DNA from: Glycocaulis alkaliphilus
GTDB taxonomy: Bacteria > Pseudomonadota > Alphaproteobacteria > Caulobacterales > Maricaulaceae
Assembly: GCF_004000605.1 (NCBI RefSeq)
Contig: NZ_CP018911.1
Span: 2,895,001-2,959,000 of the forward strand
DNA: 64,000 bases
Direction of reading: 5' to 3'
Shown here piece after piece: positions 9,163 to 19,390 of the stretch; within the stretch, counting starts at the first letter, position 1; each line of letters begins with the position of its first letter. Under the pieces are notes generated by a model. The model saw only the letters and a list, made by a program, of their open reading frames with translations. It was not told where the DNA came from and did no database searches. The position numbers and the translations under genes are program-made.

Positions 9163-9178
9163 ACAAAAGGTTCTCCCC

Positions 9179-10087
9179 ATGTCCGTACTGGTAAACAAAG
9201 ACACGAAGGTTCTCGTCCAGGGCCTGACCGGCAAGACCGGCACATTCCACACCGAACAGGCTCTGGCCTATTTCGGCACCAAAATGGTCGGCGGTATCCA
9301 CCCCAATAAGGGCGGTGAAAGCTGGACCAGCGGCATGGATGGCGCAGCCTCGCTGCCGATCTTTGCCTCTGTCGCCGAAGGCAAGGAGCGCACCGGCGCA
9401 ACCGCCTCTGTGGTCTATGTCCCGCCTGCGGGCGCTGGCGCTGCCATCATCGAAGCCATTGATGCCGGCATCGAGCTGATCGTGTGCATCACCGAAGGCA
9501 TTCCGGTCATGGACATGGTCAAGGTGAAAGCCCGCCTCGAAAAATCGAACTCCCGCCTTCTCGGGCCGAATTGCCCCGGCGTGCTGACGCCGGAAGAGTG
9601 CAAGATCGGCATCATGCCGGGCTCCATCTTCAAGAAGGGCTCTGTGGGCGTGGTCTCGCGTTCCGGCACGCTCACCTATGAAGCCGTGTTCCAGACGACC
9701 GCTGAAGGTCTCGGCCAGACGACAGCGGTCGGCATTGGCGGCGATCCGGTGAAGGGCACCGAGTTCATCGACGTGCTGGAGATGTTCCTGGCCGATGACG
9801 AGACCAAATCGATCATCATGATCGGCGAGATTGGCGGCTCGGCCGAAGAAGAAGCGGCCCAGTTCCTGCGCGATGAAGCGAAGAAGGGCCGTAAAAAGCC
9901 GATGGCAGGCTTCATTGCCGGACGCACCGCTCCCAAGGGCCGGACCATGGGCCATGCCGGCGCGATCGTCGCTGGCGGCAAGGGCGATGCAGAAAGCAAG
10001 ATCGAGGCGATGAAATCGGCCGGGATCGTCGTCTCCGACAGCCCGGCGCGCCTCGGCAAGACGCTGGTCGAAGCGCTTAAGGGTTAA
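9179..10087 (+). CDS. sucD: Succinate--CoA ligase subunit alpha
   Basis: The 302-aa alpha subunit of succinyl-CoA synthetase, which carries the CoA-binding Rossmann domain and the phosphorylated histidine. Visible motifs: [16 protein letters not shown] (CoA-site loop), [10 protein letters not shown], and [20 protein letters not shown] containing the active-site His. Length is slightly above the usual 290. It starts only 16 bp after the PIN toxin stop, so it is probably still expressed from the sucC promoter through the inserted module, or partly from the module's own promoter. It ends with a 4-bp convergent overlap with the BLUF gene. Confidence 0.97.
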   Translation: MSVLVNKDTKVLVQGLTGKTGTFHTEQALAYFGTKMVGGIHPNKGGESWTSGMDGAASLPIFASVAEGKERTGATASVVYVPPAGAGAAIIEAIDAGIELIVCITEGIPVMDMVKVKARLEKSNSRLLGPNCPGVLTPEECKIGIMPGSIFKKGSVGVVSRSGTLTYEAVFQTTAEGLGQTTAVGIGGDPVKGTEFIDVLEMFLADDETKSIIMIGEIGGSAEEEAAQFLRDEAKKGRKKPMAGFIAGRTAPKGRTMGHAGAIVAGGKGDAESKIEAMKSAGIVVSDSPARLGKTLVEALKG

Positions 10088-10583
10088 GCGGGCGTTTTCC
10101 GCCAGACAGCCAGCGGCAATCGCATCACGGAAAGCTCATCACGTGCCTGTAAGAGGCGCGCGATGAGCATTTCCTGGCTGATGTCCTGCCAGTCGCTTGC
10201 TGCGTCATCACGCAATGGCGCGTCGCCGGCGTTCAGGAACGCCATTGACCAGTCCGCCACCAGCCGCTCGAGGCATGGTTCACGCAGCAACACGGCCACA
10301 CGGGTGTGCCGGCTATCGCTGCGGATTCGCGCAAACAGGCAGTCTACCGCATCTTCCGGCCCTTCCAGCAGCTGGATGAACCGGCCCCGGTCATGAACGA
10401 GAACGCCGGTTATGCTGGACGGCGTGTTATTGCGTTCGCACGCATAGATAATATCGGCCATCTCTGCGCGGAAATGCCCCTTGCCGCGGGGATTGCGCAT
10501 ACAGACAGATAAACGAGGCGTATCAGCGGCGTGCCGCTTGCAGGTTTGCGGCCTCGGCCCAGATTCAGTGTCCGCGTCATCAT
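10084..10583 (-). pseudogene. BLUF-domain blue-light sensor gene interrupted by a frameshift
   Basis: BLUF domains bind FAD and sense blue light. The 138-aa frame from the ATG at 10500 has RNNTPSSITG (Asn), FIQLLEGPEDAV (Gln) and ADWSMAF (Trp/Met), all flavin-site positions. It lacks the first beta strand with the essential Tyr. That strand (LIRLVYLSV, Tyr present) lies directly upstream in another frame, which opens at the ATG at 10583. That ATG overlaps the stop of the upstream gene (ATGA), as in translational coupling. So one gene of about 165 codons is split by a one-base loss (or two-base gain) somewhere between about 10510 and 10463. A missing G or C in the short G/C runs there would restore it. 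It could be a true null allele or a sequencing error. Confidence 0.75.
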
Positions 10584-11794
10584 GCCAGCCTTTCCAGCAC
10601 GGGTTTGGTCGGATTCCCGGCCGGGTTCAGCCGGTAGGGCGCGGGCACGTCCTCGACATCAGGGCCGATGGCCATGCCGGTCACATAGTTTGGCCGGAGC
10701 GGCAAGCTGGCGGCGAACTGTCCGGGCCGGTCGCACCCCTCGATTGCCAGCATCCGGCCACCGCGCGCCAGGCGCCCGGCCAGTGTCACGATCTGCCCGT
10801 TCTGGCACTGCAAGGCCGCGACAGGCGGCGACGGCATCGAGAAAATGCTCACTTGCGCATCATCAAACCTGTCAACACGTACTGAGCGCGGGTCAATCTG
10901 AACCATGACGCGGCGGGTCAGTGTTCCGGCGATGCGGCAAATCTCTGTGATGATCCCCGATGGGGCGTCCATGGGCAGGCCGGTAATATTCAGTATCAGG
11001 CCTGTGCGCGTGCGATCGCCCAGTGCGTTGAAGCTGGCCATGTAAGGCAGGCGATACTTCACCGCCGACAGCGTTTCAAAATGCACCGGAACAGCCAGAA
11101 CACCGGCAGCGTAACGCCCGGTCGCTGCCTCCCAGTGCTCGGCAGCCTGAACGATCACCTCCCTGTCAAACTCCATGCGCAGGGCGTGACCGCCCGATGC
11201 GGGGCAGAGCAGATAGCCGCGCACCAGCGGGCCGGTTTCATCCATGCGTCCCACCGGCTGGGCGCGGTGCATGGCGACATAGCCGCTGGCAACCGCCAGG
11301 AACGGCTCGAACCTCAGGGTGAAGCGTGAGAAGTTTAGCGGGGCCGCATTATTGCCTGCGCTGGCGGCGGCGTCCTCGTGAGCGGACGCAGCCTTGTCGA
11401 GCTGGGGCGATTGCAACGCCCCGAACAGTTCGGCAACAGCAATCTGGACCGTATCGGTCTCTACACCCAGCTCCTTGAGATAGTCCGTTCCGAGGAAAAA
11501 CGCTTTCAGCTCAAGCTCGATGCGGGCGGTGAAGGCTTCAGCAGACTCCGCGCGCGACCGGCCGGGCAAAACCACAAACCCGTTATTGGCACGCAGCACT
11601 ACATCATCCGGCCCCACACGCTTCTGGATGAATTGTTCGCACGTATCGAAAATGCGCGAGCGCACCTTGGGCCATCGTTCCTGATAGCGGGCCTTGAGCA
11701 GGTCGAGATTGATCAGCTGGAGCTGGGTGGTCTCCAGATGGGTCGCCCCTTTGAGCGAGTCCCGGTACTGCGCGAGCAGCGACAGTGTACTCAT
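10580..11794 (-). CDS. Degenerate GGDEF-like protein, unknown function, coupled to the BLUF gene
   Basis: 404 aa. Residues about 25-110 resemble a diguanylate cyclase fold. The segment DDVVLRANNGFVVLPG (64-78) aligns with the strand-turn-strand that carries GGDEF, but GGDEF is replaced by ANNGF, so cyclase activity is not expected. The C-terminal half has alternating strands and helices (VPVHFETLSAVKYR, GLILNITGLPMDAPSG, VMVQIDPRSVRVDRF) that could be a decayed EAL barrel; I see no intact EAL motif. The gene overlaps the BLUF start by ATGA. BLUF photoreceptors often control c-di-GMP proteins, so a light-responsive partner role is an inference. No signal peptide. Confidence 0.6.
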   Translation of the reverse strand: MSTLSLLAQYRDSLKGATHLETTQLQLINLDLLKARYQERWPKVRSRIFDTCEQFIQKRVGPDDVVLRANNGFVVLPGRSRAESAEAFTARIELELKAFFLGTDYLKELGVETDTVQIAVAELFGALQSPQLDKAASAHEDAAASAGNNAAPLNFSRFTLRFEPFLAVASGYVAMHRAQPVGRMDETGPLVRGYLLCPASGGHALRMEFDREVIVQAAEHWEAATGRYAAGVLAVPVHFETLSAVKYRLPYMASFNALGDRTRTGLILNITGLPMDAPSGIITEICRIAGTLTRRVMVQIDPRSVRVDRFDDAQVSIFSMPSPPVAALQCQNGQIVTLAGRLARGGRMLAIEGCDRPGQFAASLPLRPNYVTGMAIGPDVEDVPAPYRLNPAGNPTKPVLERLA

Positions 11795-12122
11795 GGTACG
11801 AAATGGGCGGGCTGCTGATTATATTCCGCCCGGACCATCAGCTGACGCGAACGGCCGCCTCAGATCAATGGCGCGATGAATTCCTGGTTAAGGTTCGCTT
11901 TCGATTAAGGACCGGGCGCGGTGTTGCAGGCGGCTGGCCGCCGCAAATTTGCGTTATCCGGCCTGTTCGCACCCAAATAGCACGCCCGTTCGTGCGGGTT
12001 ACCGTTCAGGGAGCCGTTTTGCACCCATTTGGGCTTCTCTTTTGCGCCGGAGAGGCATAAGTGTCGAATATGCAACCCGGCGCCACCCTGGCGCTCACGA
12101 TAACCTGCCCTGAAGGGCCAAG
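11795..12122. other. 328-bp divergent intergenic region, probable sucA promoter region
   Basis: No convincing gene. It separates the divergent GGDEF-like gene and sucA and must hold promoters for both. A perfect 12-bp palindrome, CGCAAATTTGCG, lies at 11942-11953, about 170 bp upstream of the sucA start, and could be a regulator site. I cannot place -10/-35 boxes with confidence. Confidence 0.4.
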
Positions 12123-15107
12123 ATGACCGACCCTCGCTCCTCCGAAAACCAGACCTTCCTCGACACCTCCTTCCTGTTCGGCACCAACGCCATCTATCTA
12201 GAAGACATGGCGGCGCGCTACGCGAACGATCCGGCTTCCGTGCCGGCCTCGTGGCGCAAGTTCTTTGACGCCGTCGGCGACGAAGCCGCCAGCGCGAAAC
12301 GCGCCGCAAAAGGACCGGGCTGGAAACGCGAAGGCTGGCCACGCAAAACCAATGGAGAGATGGTCCAGGCGCTCGGCGATATCGAGAGCGTGGTGCCCAG
12401 CCTGCCGGAAAAAGTGGCAGCGCGGATGGGCGAGGCGGCCTCGCCAGCCGATGTGCATTCCGCCGTCAAGGACAGCATTTCAGCGATCATGCTGATCCGC
12501 GCCTATCGCATGCGCGGCCATCTGGCAGCCGATCTCGACCCGCTAAAGCTCGGCGAACGCGAGCCGCAACCCGAGCTGGACCCGGAAAGCTACGGATTTG
12601 GCGCGGGCGATCTCGACCGCGAGATATTCATCAACGGCTATCTGGGCCTTGAAACCGCAACCGTGCGGCAGATCCTCGACATTCTCAAGCGCACCTATTG
12701 CGGCACGCTCGGCATCGAGTTCATGCACATCTCCAACCCGGAAGAGAAAGCCTGGCTGCAGGAGCGCATTGAAGGGCCGGACAAGGAGATTGCGTTCTCG
12801 AAGAACGGCAAGCAGGCGATCCTGCGCAAGCTGGTCGAGACCGAGGCCTTTGAGCGCTTCCTGCACAAACGCTATCCCGGTACCAAGCGTTTCGGCATTG
12901 ATGGCGGCGAAGCGATGGTCCCGGCGCTTGAACAGATCATCAAGCGCGGCGGCGCCATGGGGGTAAGCGACATCATTGTCGGCATGCCGCACCGCGGACG
13001 CCTGAACGTGCTGGCCGCCGTGATGGGCAAGCCCTACCACGTCATCTTCCACGAGTTTCAGGGCGGCTCCACGATCGGCGAGGACGAGTTTTCCTCCGGC
13101 GACGTGAAATACCATCTGGGTTCCTCGTCGACGCGCGAATTTGACGGCAACAATGTTCATCTGTCGCTGACGGCCAACCCCTCCCACCTGGAAGCCGTCG
13201 ATCCGGTCGTGCTGGGCAAGGCGCGCGCCAAGATGACCAAATACCAGGTCCAGTCCGGAGAGCCGTCCGCTCACAAGGTCCTGCCGCTTCTCCTGCATGG
13301 CGATGCGGCCTTTGCCGGCCAGGGTATTGTGGCTGAATGCCTCGGGCTGTCCGGCCTGCGCGGTCACCGCACGGGCGGCGCGGTCCATTTCATCGTCAAC
13401 AACCAGATCGGCTTCACCACCGATCCGCGCGACAGCCGCTCCTCACCCTATCCGTCCGACGTGGCGCTGATGGTGCAGGCGCCGATCTTCCACGCCAATG
13501 GCGATGATCCGGAGGCGGTCGTATTTGCCGCCAAGGTGGCAACCGAATACCGCCAGACATTCGGCAAGGATGTCGTCATCGACATGTTCTGCTACCGGCG
13601 CTTCGGCCACAACGAGGGCGACGACCCCTCCTTTACCCAGCCGCTCATGTACAAGGCGATCAGCGGCCACCCGACAACGCGCGAGCTCTATACCAGCCGC
13701 CTGGTTGAAGAGGGTGTCGTCACGCGCGACGAGGTTGATGGCTGGGTCAACGAGCTGGAAGCCTTCCTCGACGACGAGTTCGAGCTCGGCAAATCCTACA
13801 AGACCAACAAGGCAGACTGGCTGGACGGTGTCTGGTCGGGTCTCGGCCTGCCGGACGAGGATGACCGGCGCGGCCAGACCGCCGTGGATTTAGACGCCCT
13901 GAAGGCCGTCGGGGAGGCGATGACGCGCATTCCCGAAAACTATAACATCCACAAAACCCTCAACCGCGTCATCAATGGCCGGCGCGAGGCGATTGACAAG
14001 GGCGAAAGCCTGGACTGGGCGACGGCCGAGCATCTGGCCTTCGGCACGCTTCTGACCGAAGGCTTCCCCGTGCGGCTTTCAGGCCAGGATTGCGGGCGCG
14101 GCACCTTCTCCCAGCGTCACTCCCATCTGATCGATCAGGAAACCCAGGAGCGCCACACCTTCCTCAATCATTTGAGCGAGGACCAGGCGCGCTATGAAGT
14201 GATCGATTCCATGCTGTCGGAAGAGGCCGTGCTCGGCTTTGAGTATGGCTACTCGCTCTCCGCGCCGAACACGCTCGTCATGTGGGAAGCCCAGTTTGGC
14301 GACTTCACCAATGGCGCACAGGTCATCATCGACCAGTTCATTTCGTCCTCGGAGCGCAAATGGCTGCGCATGTCCGGCCTCGTCATGCTGCTCCCCCATG
14401 GCTATGAGGGGCAGGGTCCGGAGCACTCCTCCGCCCGCCTTGAGCGCTTCCTGCAGCAATGCGCCGAAGACAATATGCAGGTCGCCAACTGCTCCACCCC
14501 GGCGAACTATTTCCACATCCTGCGCCGGCAGATCCATCGCGGCTTCAGAAAGCCGCTGGTCATCATGACCCCCAAATCGCTGCTGCGGCACAAGCGCTGC
14601 GTGTCCGATCTCTCCGAGTTTGGCCCCGGCTCCTCCTTCCACCGCGTGCTGTGGGATGATGGTGATACCAGCGTACGCACCGATCGCGGCGAGTTCGCGC
14701 AGCTACGCGCCGAGCCTGTCGCCGCCGACAAGGACATCCGCCGCGTCGCGCTGTGCTCGGGCAAGGTCTATTACGATCTGCTTGAAGCGCGCGAGAACAA
14801 GGGGTTGAACGATGTCTACCTCTTGCGCGTCGAGCAGTTCTACCCCTTCCCGGCCAAGTCCATCATCGACGAGCTGAAACGCTTCCCCGATGCCGACATT
14901 GTCTGGTGCCAGGAAGAGCCCAAGAACATGGGCGCCTGGACCTTTGTGGAACCCTATCTGGAGTTCTGCCTTGAAAAGGTAGGCGGCAAGTCGAAACGCC
15001 CGCGCTATGTGGGCCGCTCTGCCTCTGCCTCCACCGCTACCGGACTGCTATCGCGCCACCAGGCCCAGCAGCAGGCCCTGGTGGATGAAGCCCTCGCCAA
15101 AGACTGA
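12123..15107 (+). CDS. sucA: 2-oxoglutarate dehydrogenase E1 component
   Basis: 994-aa thiamine-diphosphate-dependent E1 subunit of the 2-oxoglutarate dehydrogenase complex, which decarboxylates 2-oxoglutarate and succinylates the E2 lipoyl group. The N-terminal docking region is [18 protein letters not shown]. Visible core motifs are [27 protein letters not shown] (ThDP/Mg loop), [14 protein letters not shown] and [19 protein letters not shown] in the transketolase-like half. Full length for the family. It begins the sucA-sucB-(membrane gene)-lpd block, with sucB 32 bp downstream. Confidence 0.98.
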   Translation: MTDPRSSENQTFLDTSFLFGTNAIYLEDMAARYANDPASVPASWRKFFDAVGDEAASAKRAAKGPGWKREGWPRKTNGEMVQALGDIESVVPSLPEKVAARMGEAASPADVHSAVKDSISAIMLIRAYRMRGHLAADLDPLKLGEREPQPELDPESYGFGAGDLDREIFINGYLGLETATVRQILDILKRTYCGTLGIEFMHISNPEEKAWLQERIEGPDKEIAFSKNGKQAILRKLVETEAFERFLHKRYPGTKRFGIDGGEAMVPALEQIIKRGGAMGVSDIIVGMPHRGRLNVLAAVMGKPYHVIFHEFQGGSTIGEDEFSSGDVKYHLGSSSTREFDGNNVHLSLTANPSHLEAVDPVVLGKARAKMTKYQVQSGEPSAHKVLPLLLHGDAAFAGQGIVAECLGLSGLRGHRTGGAVHFIVNNQIGFTTDPRDSRSSPYPSDVALMVQAPIFHANGDDPEAVVFAAKVATEYRQTFGKDVVIDMFCYRRFGHNEGDDPSFTQPLMYKAISGHPTTRELYTSRLVEEGVVTRDEVDGWVNELEAFLDDEFELGKSYKTNKADWLDGVWSGLGLPDEDDRRGQTAVDLDALKAVGEAMTRIPENYNIHKTLNRVINGRREAIDKGESLDWATAEHLAFGTLLTEGFPVRLSGQDCGRGTFSQRHSHLIDQETQERHTFLNHLSEDQARYEVIDSMLSEEAVLGFEYGYSLSAPNTLVMWEAQFGDFTNGAQVIIDQFISSSERKWLRMSGLVMLLPHGYEGQGPEHSSARLERFLQQCAEDNMQVANCSTPANYFHILRRQIHRGFRKPLVIMTPKSLLRHKRCVSDLSEFGPGSSFHRVLWDDGDTSVRTDRGEFAQLRAEPVAADKDIRRVALCSGKVYYDLLEARENKGLNDVYLLRVEQFYPFPAKSIIDELKRFPDADIVWCQEEPKNMGAWTFVEPYLEFCLEKVGGKSKRPRYVGRSASASTATGLLSRHQAQQQALVDEALAKD

Positions 15108-15139
15108 CCCCTCTCACACCCGATCTGGATGACCGTATC

Positions 15140-16657
15140 ATGAGCGCAATTACCGTCCCCACACTTGGCGAATCCGTATCCGAAGCAACGGTTGGAAGCT
15201 GGCTGGTCTCGGAAGGTCAGTCCGTGAAGAAGGACGATGTCCTGGTCGAGCTGGAAACCGACAAGGTGTCGGTAGAGGTTCGCGCGGAAGAAGACGGCGT
15301 CATCACCGCCATCAAGGCCAAGGAAGGCGAGACGGTGGAGATCGGCGCCACACTCGCCGAGTTCGAGGCGGGCGCGTCCGGCGGGAAATCTGCCGAGCCG
15401 AAAAAGGCTGACAAGAAGGACGAAGCACCGAAGTCCGACGCCCCCAAGGCAGAAAGCAAGGGCGGCGATCTGACCGACGCCAAGGTGCCGGTCATGGGCG
15501 AGAGCGTTGCTGAAGGCACGGTTGGCAACTGGCTGGTGAAAGTCGGCGATAGCGTCAGCGTCGACCAGCCGCTCATGGAAATCGAGACCGACAAGGTGGC
15601 GGTTGAAGTGCCCTCGCCGGTGGCCGGCGTACTGGAAGAAGCGCTGGTGAATGAAGGCGATAGCGTGGAGCCGGGCCAGGTCGTGGCAAAAATCCGCGAA
15701 GGCGCCTCTGGCGGCGCCGCGAAGTCTGAAAGCAAGTCCGAAGCCCCGAAAGCCGAGAGCAAGGCCTCAGACGATGTGAAGGCAATGCCCTCTGCCCAGC
15801 GCGTGGCCTCCGAGAACAAGGTTGATCTGTCCAAAGTCGAAGGCACAGGCCGTGATGGCCGCGTGACCAAGGGCGATGCGCTGAAAGCCGTGGAACAGGG
15901 CGCACGCGCCCCGGAGCCTGCCGCCGTGTCGCAAGCCTCGGCCCCGCGCGAAACCGGCGAGCGCGAAGAGCGCGTGAAAATGACCCGCCTGCGCCAGACC
16001 ATCGCGCGCCGCCTGAAGGAAGCGCAGAACTCCGCCGCCATGCTGACCACGTATAACGAGGCCGACATGAGCGCGATCATGGCGCTGCGCAAGGAAATCC
16101 AGGACGATTTCGTGGCCAAACACGGCATCAAGCTCGGCTTTATGAGCTTCTTCGTGAAAGCGTGTGTCGCCGCGCTGCAGGACATCCCGGCGGTCAATGC
16201 CGAGATCGACGGCACCGACATCATCTACAAGAATTACTACGATATTGGCGTGGCGGTCGGCACCGATCGCGGTCTTGTCGTGCCGGTGGTGCGCGATTGC
16301 GACCAGAAATCCCTCGCCGGCATCGAGAAGGGCATCATGGACCTTGGCAAGCGCGCCCGCGACGGCCAGCTCGGCCTTGAGGACATGCAAGGCGCGACCT
16401 TCACCATCTCCAATGGCGGCGTCTATGGCTCGCTGATGAGCTCGCCCATCCTCAACGCGCCGCAATCGGGCATTCTGGGCATGCACAAGATCCAGGACCG
16501 CCCCGTGGCCGTGAACGGTCAGGTCGTGATCCGCCCGATGATGTATCTGGCGCTCTCCTATGACCACCGCATCGTGGACGGCAAGGAAGCCGTGACCTTC
16601 CTGGTGCGCGTGAAGGAGAGCCTTGAGAAGCCCGAACGCCTGCTGCTGGATATTTAG
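15140..16657 (+). CDS. sucB: Dihydrolipoyllysine succinyltransferase (E2) with two lipoyl domains
   Basis: 505-aa E2 core of the 2-oxoglutarate dehydrogenase complex. Domain order: lipoyl domain 1 (residues 1-77, lipoyl Lys42 in ETDKVSVEV), a Lys/Ala/Glu-rich linker, lipoyl domain 2 (about 111-187, Lys152 in ETDKVAVEV), a second linker, a peripheral-subunit-binding domain (about 218-255), then the trimeric catalytic domain ending with YDHRIVDG (catalytic His476). Most SucB proteins have one lipoyl domain and about 400 residues. The second copy explains the extra 100 residues and recalls AceF. The gene context (after sucA) and the VGESVxE-type lipoyl sequence favour SucB over a pyruvate dehydrogenase E2. 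Confidence 0.95.
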   Translation: MSAITVPTLGESVSEATVGSWLVSEGQSVKKDDVLVELETDKVSVEVRAEEDGVITAIKAKEGETVEIGATLAEFEAGASGGKSAEPKKADKKDEAPKSDAPKAESKGGDLTDAKVPVMGESVAEGTVGNWLVKVGDSVSVDQPLMEIETDKVAVEVPSPVAGVLEEALVNEGDSVEPGQVVAKIREGASGGAAKSESKSEAPKAESKASDDVKAMPSAQRVASENKVDLSKVEGTGRDGRVTKGDALKAVEQGARAPEPAAVSQASAPRETGEREERVKMTRLRQTIARRLKEAQNSAAMLTTYNEADMSAIMALRKEIQDDFVAKHGIKLGFMSFFVKACVAALQDIPAVNAEIDGTDIIYKNYYDIGVAVGTDRGLVVPVVRDCDQKSLAGIEKGIMDLGKRARDGQLGLEDMQGATFTISNGGVYGSLMSSPILNAPQSGILGMHKIQDRPVAVNGQVVIRPMMYLALSYDHRIVDGKEAVTFLVRVKESLEKPERLLLDI

Positions 16658-16660
16658 GGG

Positions 16661-17161
16661 CTAGCGCAGGGGCGCTACCAGCCCCAGCGCCCGCCATACG
16701 AACGCAATGGACAGCCCTGTCACCATCAGGGCTGTCACCATGGCGTCTCCGCTGAAGCGCAGGATGAGGGCTGCAAGGCCGATACCCGCAGCGGCACTGA
16801 TGACGCCCCTTATGGCAAGGCCTTGAGCACGCGTGGCATTGGCGATGAAGAGGGCGGTGATGACCGCAAGGCCGATCAGCGCGCCTGCCGGCAGGTCAGC
16901 GCCATTGGCCCCCAGCACCACCATGAGATCGAGGCCGTATAGGCCCGCCAGCCCGGCGCCCAGTGCCACCAGCGTCCAGCGGATAGCGGCCATTCCCCAC
17001 AGGGCGGCACGGTGGCGCGGACGGTTGTGATCGGAGACAAAGAGCCGCCCCGACAGCCGGGCATTGGCCGTGCCGCGCTTGCGGTCTTCAGGGTGGTGAA
17101 GCACCTCGAACAGGGCCGCAGCCAGAAGGCCGGACACCAGCGATACCAGAAACGTTTCCAA
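16661..17161 (-). CDS. Integral membrane protein of unknown function between sucB and lpd
   Basis: 166 aa from a TTG at 17161, which has AAAGGGA at a normal distance. An ATG at 17269 would add a Pro-rich 36-residue extension. The protein opens with a membrane helix (LETFLVSLVSGLLAAALFEVLHH). It continues with a basic loop (EDRKRGTANARLSGRLF) and four further helices of Leu/Ala/Gly type. It is read against sucB and lpd, its stop lying 3 bp from the sucB stop, so it is not part of their transcript. No family is recognised. Confidence 0.6.
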   Translation of the reverse strand: METFLVSLVSGLLAAALFEVLHHPEDRKRGTANARLSGRLFVSDHNRPRHRAALWGMAAIRWTLVALGAGLAGLYGLDLMVVLGANGADLPAGALIGLAVITALFIANATRAQGLAIRGVISAAAGIGLAALILRFSGDAMVTALMVTGLSIAFVWRALGLVAPLR

Positions 17162-17379
17162 GACTGCTGTCCCTTTGCCCGTGTGAGGAGCCCCCGCCCA
17201 TGGATCAAAAGCCAGACCGGCGCGCGGATCAAGCCCTGATGCTGGGCGTGAAGGCATGCAAGGCGGCATGACAGACTTGCGGGCAGATGCGATTGACGCG
17301 CCGCGCTGCTTGGCTAGGTTGCAGTTAAGCGCGCCCGGACCCCCTCCCCCTTCCTGTTTGCCGGGCCGGAGGACATCTC

Positions 17380-18783
17380 ATGGCTGACACGTATGACGTT
17401 GTAATCATTGGTGGCGGGCCGGGTGGCTATAACTGCGCCATCCGCGCCGGACAGCTTGGCCTGAAGGCCGCCATTATCGAGATGCGCAAGACGCTGGGCG
17501 GCACCTGCCTGAATGTCGGCTGCATCCCCTCCAAGGCGCTGCTGCACGCCTCCGAGCTTTATGAAATGGCCAATACCGAATTTGCCGGCATGGGTATCGG
17601 CACCGGCAAGGTCACGCTCAATCTGGACAAGATGATGGGCCAGAAGGCCGATGCGGTGGAGGGCCTCACCAAGGGCGTCGCCGGCCTGATGAAGAAGAAC
17701 AAGGTCGAGCATTTCCACGGCAAGGGCCGCATTGCCGGCAAGGGCAAGGTCGTGATCGCGCTGGAAGACGGCTCGGAAATGACGCTGGAGACGAAAAACA
17801 TCGTCATCGCCACCGGCTCCGAAGTAACCCCGCTGCCGGGCGTGGAAATCGACGAAAAGCAGATCGTCTCGTCCACCGGCGCGCTGGAGCTGGAAAGTGT
17901 TCCGGGCAAGCTGGTGCTCATTGGCGCGGGCGTGATCGGTCTGGAGCTGGGCTCGGTCTGGCGGCGTCTCGGCTCGCAAGTGACCGTGGTGGAATATCTC
18001 GACCGGGTGCTGCCCACCATGGATGGCGAGATTTCCAAGCAGGCCAAGCGCCTGTTTGAAAAGCAGGGCATGATCTTCAAGCTGTCGCGCAAGGTCACCG
18101 GCGTGGAGAAAGACGGCAAGGCCCTGAAAGTGAAGACCGAAGCGGCCAAGGGCGGCGAGGAAGAGGTGCTGGACGCCGATGTCGTGCTGGTCTGCATCGG
18201 CCGGCGTCCCTACACGGACGGTCTGGGACTGGAAACCGTCGGCATCGAGGCCGACAAGCGCGGCTTCATCCCCAATGATCACTTCAAAACCACGGCAGAT
18301 GGCGTCTGGGTAATCGGCGACACCACGCACGGGCCGATGCTGGCCCACAAGGCCGAAGATGACGGCACGGCCTGCGCCGAGCTGATCGCGGGCAAGGCGG
18401 GCCACGTCAACTATCTGGCCACGCCCAGCGTCGTCTATACGCGCCCGGAAATCGCCAGCGTCGGCTATACCGAGGAGCAGCTCAAAGAGATGGGCCGCGA
18501 ATACAAGGTGGGTAAATTCCCCTTCATGGCCAATAGCCGCGCGCGCACCAATCACGATACGGACGGTTTTGTGAAAATCCTGGCTGACGCCAAGACCGAC
18601 GAAATCCTCGGCGGCCACATCATGGGTCCGCATGCAGGCGAGATGATCGGCGAGATCGCACTGGCCATGGAGTTCCGCGCAGCCTCCGAAGACATTGCCC
18701 GCACCAGCCACGCCCACCCCACATTGTCGGAAGCCATCCGGCAGGCAGCCATGGGGGTGGAAGGCTGGACCATGCAGATGTAG
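17380..18783 (+). CDS. lpd: Dihydrolipoyl dehydrogenase (E3)
   Basis: 467-aa flavoprotein that reoxidises the E2 lipoyl group and reduces NAD+. FAD-binding [17 protein letters not shown] is at the N-terminus. The redox disulfide is GGTCLNVGC (Cys43, Cys48). The NAD-binding stretch is [20 protein letters not shown], and the C-terminal dimer interface carries the catalytic HAHPTLSEA His-Glu pair. Placed after sucAB, it most likely serves the 2-oxoglutarate complex, though E3 can be shared among complexes. About 110 bp of non-coding DNA precede it after the divergent membrane gene, so it may have its own promoter. Confidence 0.98.
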   Translation: MADTYDVVIIGGGPGGYNCAIRAGQLGLKAAIIEMRKTLGGTCLNVGCIPSKALLHASELYEMANTEFAGMGIGTGKVTLNLDKMMGQKADAVEGLTKGVAGLMKKNKVEHFHGKGRIAGKGKVVIALEDGSEMTLETKNIVIATGSEVTPLPGVEIDEKQIVSSTGALELESVPGKLVLIGAGVIGLELGSVWRRLGSQVTVVEYLDRVLPTMDGEISKQAKRLFEKQGMIFKLSRKVTGVEKDGKALKVKTEAAKGGEEEVLDADVVLVCIGRRPYTDGLGLETVGIEADKRGFIPNDHFKTTADGVWVIGDTTHGPMLAHKAEDDGTACAELIAGKAGHVNYLATPSVVYTRPEIASVGYTEEQLKEMGREYKVGKFPFMANSRARTNHDTDGFVKILADAKTDEILGGHIMGPHAGEMIGEIALAMEFRAASEDIARTSHAHPTLSEAIRQAAMGVEGWTMQM

Positions 18784-18820
18784 TCTGACCGGCATCCGCA
18801 GTTTCCCGGCAGGCGGCAGC

Positions 18821-19390
18821 ATGACAGCGCATGAAACGGTTTCAGCAGGCCCGATGTGGGCAACCTCCCGCCTGCGCCTCGTGGCGCTGGACGCGGGCCT
18901 GGCACGCTTGCAGCTGGATGATCGCCGCGAGTTCTTCCGGGCACTGAATGTTTCGCCGGAGGCCACCTGGCCACCCGAGCTGAACAATACCGAGAGCATG
19001 ACGCAGATACGCGACCGTCTGACCGAAAACCCCGGCCAGACCGGCTGGCATGGCTGGGTTTTCATCATGCGCTGGGCGGATGATGCGCCAGGCCGGCTGG
19101 TCGGCAATGGCGGGTTTTACGGCCCGCCGGACAGCGAGGGTGTCGTGGAGATCGGCTATTCCATGCTGCCAAGCTTTCGCGAGCAGGGGCTGGCAACAGA
19201 GGCCGTGGAAGGGCTCTCAGGCTGGGCGTTCAGCCAGCCGGGTGTCAGCCGCATACGCGCCCATACCCGAGTGTCCGCTACCGCCTCGCGCCGCGTTCTG
19301 GAGAAGAGCGGGTTTGTACTGGCCGGTGAAGTGAACGCCCCCGAAGCGGGCCAGCTCGCCGTTTACACCCTCCAGCGCCCGGCCGGATGA
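18821..19390 (+). CDS. GNAT-family N-acetyltransferase
   Basis: 189 aa of the RimJ/RimL-like GNAT group, which transfers acetyl from acetyl-CoA to an amine. The opening TSRLRLVALD is typical of this subgroup. GYSMLPSFREQGLATEAVEGLSGWAF is the acetyl-CoA-binding motif A (R-x-x-G-x-A variant REQGLA). SRIRAHTRVSATASRRVLEKSGFVLAGE is motif B with the SxxVLEKxGF signature. The start at 18821 opens just before the conserved region; a longer frame would overlap lpd. It ends with ATGA overlapping the sirtuin gene, so the two are co-translated. Confidence 0.88.
   Translation: MTAHETVSAGPMWATSRLRLVALDAGLARLQLDDRREFFRALNVSPEATWPPELNNTESMTQIRDRLTENPGQTGWHGWVFIMRWADDAPGRLVGNGGFYGPPDSEGVVEIGYSMLPSFREQGLATEAVEGLSGWAFSQPGVSRIRAHTRVSATASRRVLEKSGFVLAGEVNAPEAGQLAVYTLQRPAG

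Noticed and set aside
17314-19107. Long open frame on the minus strand opposite lpd
   Set aside because: Antisense shadow. The lpd reading has FAD, disulfide and NAD motifs; this one has none.
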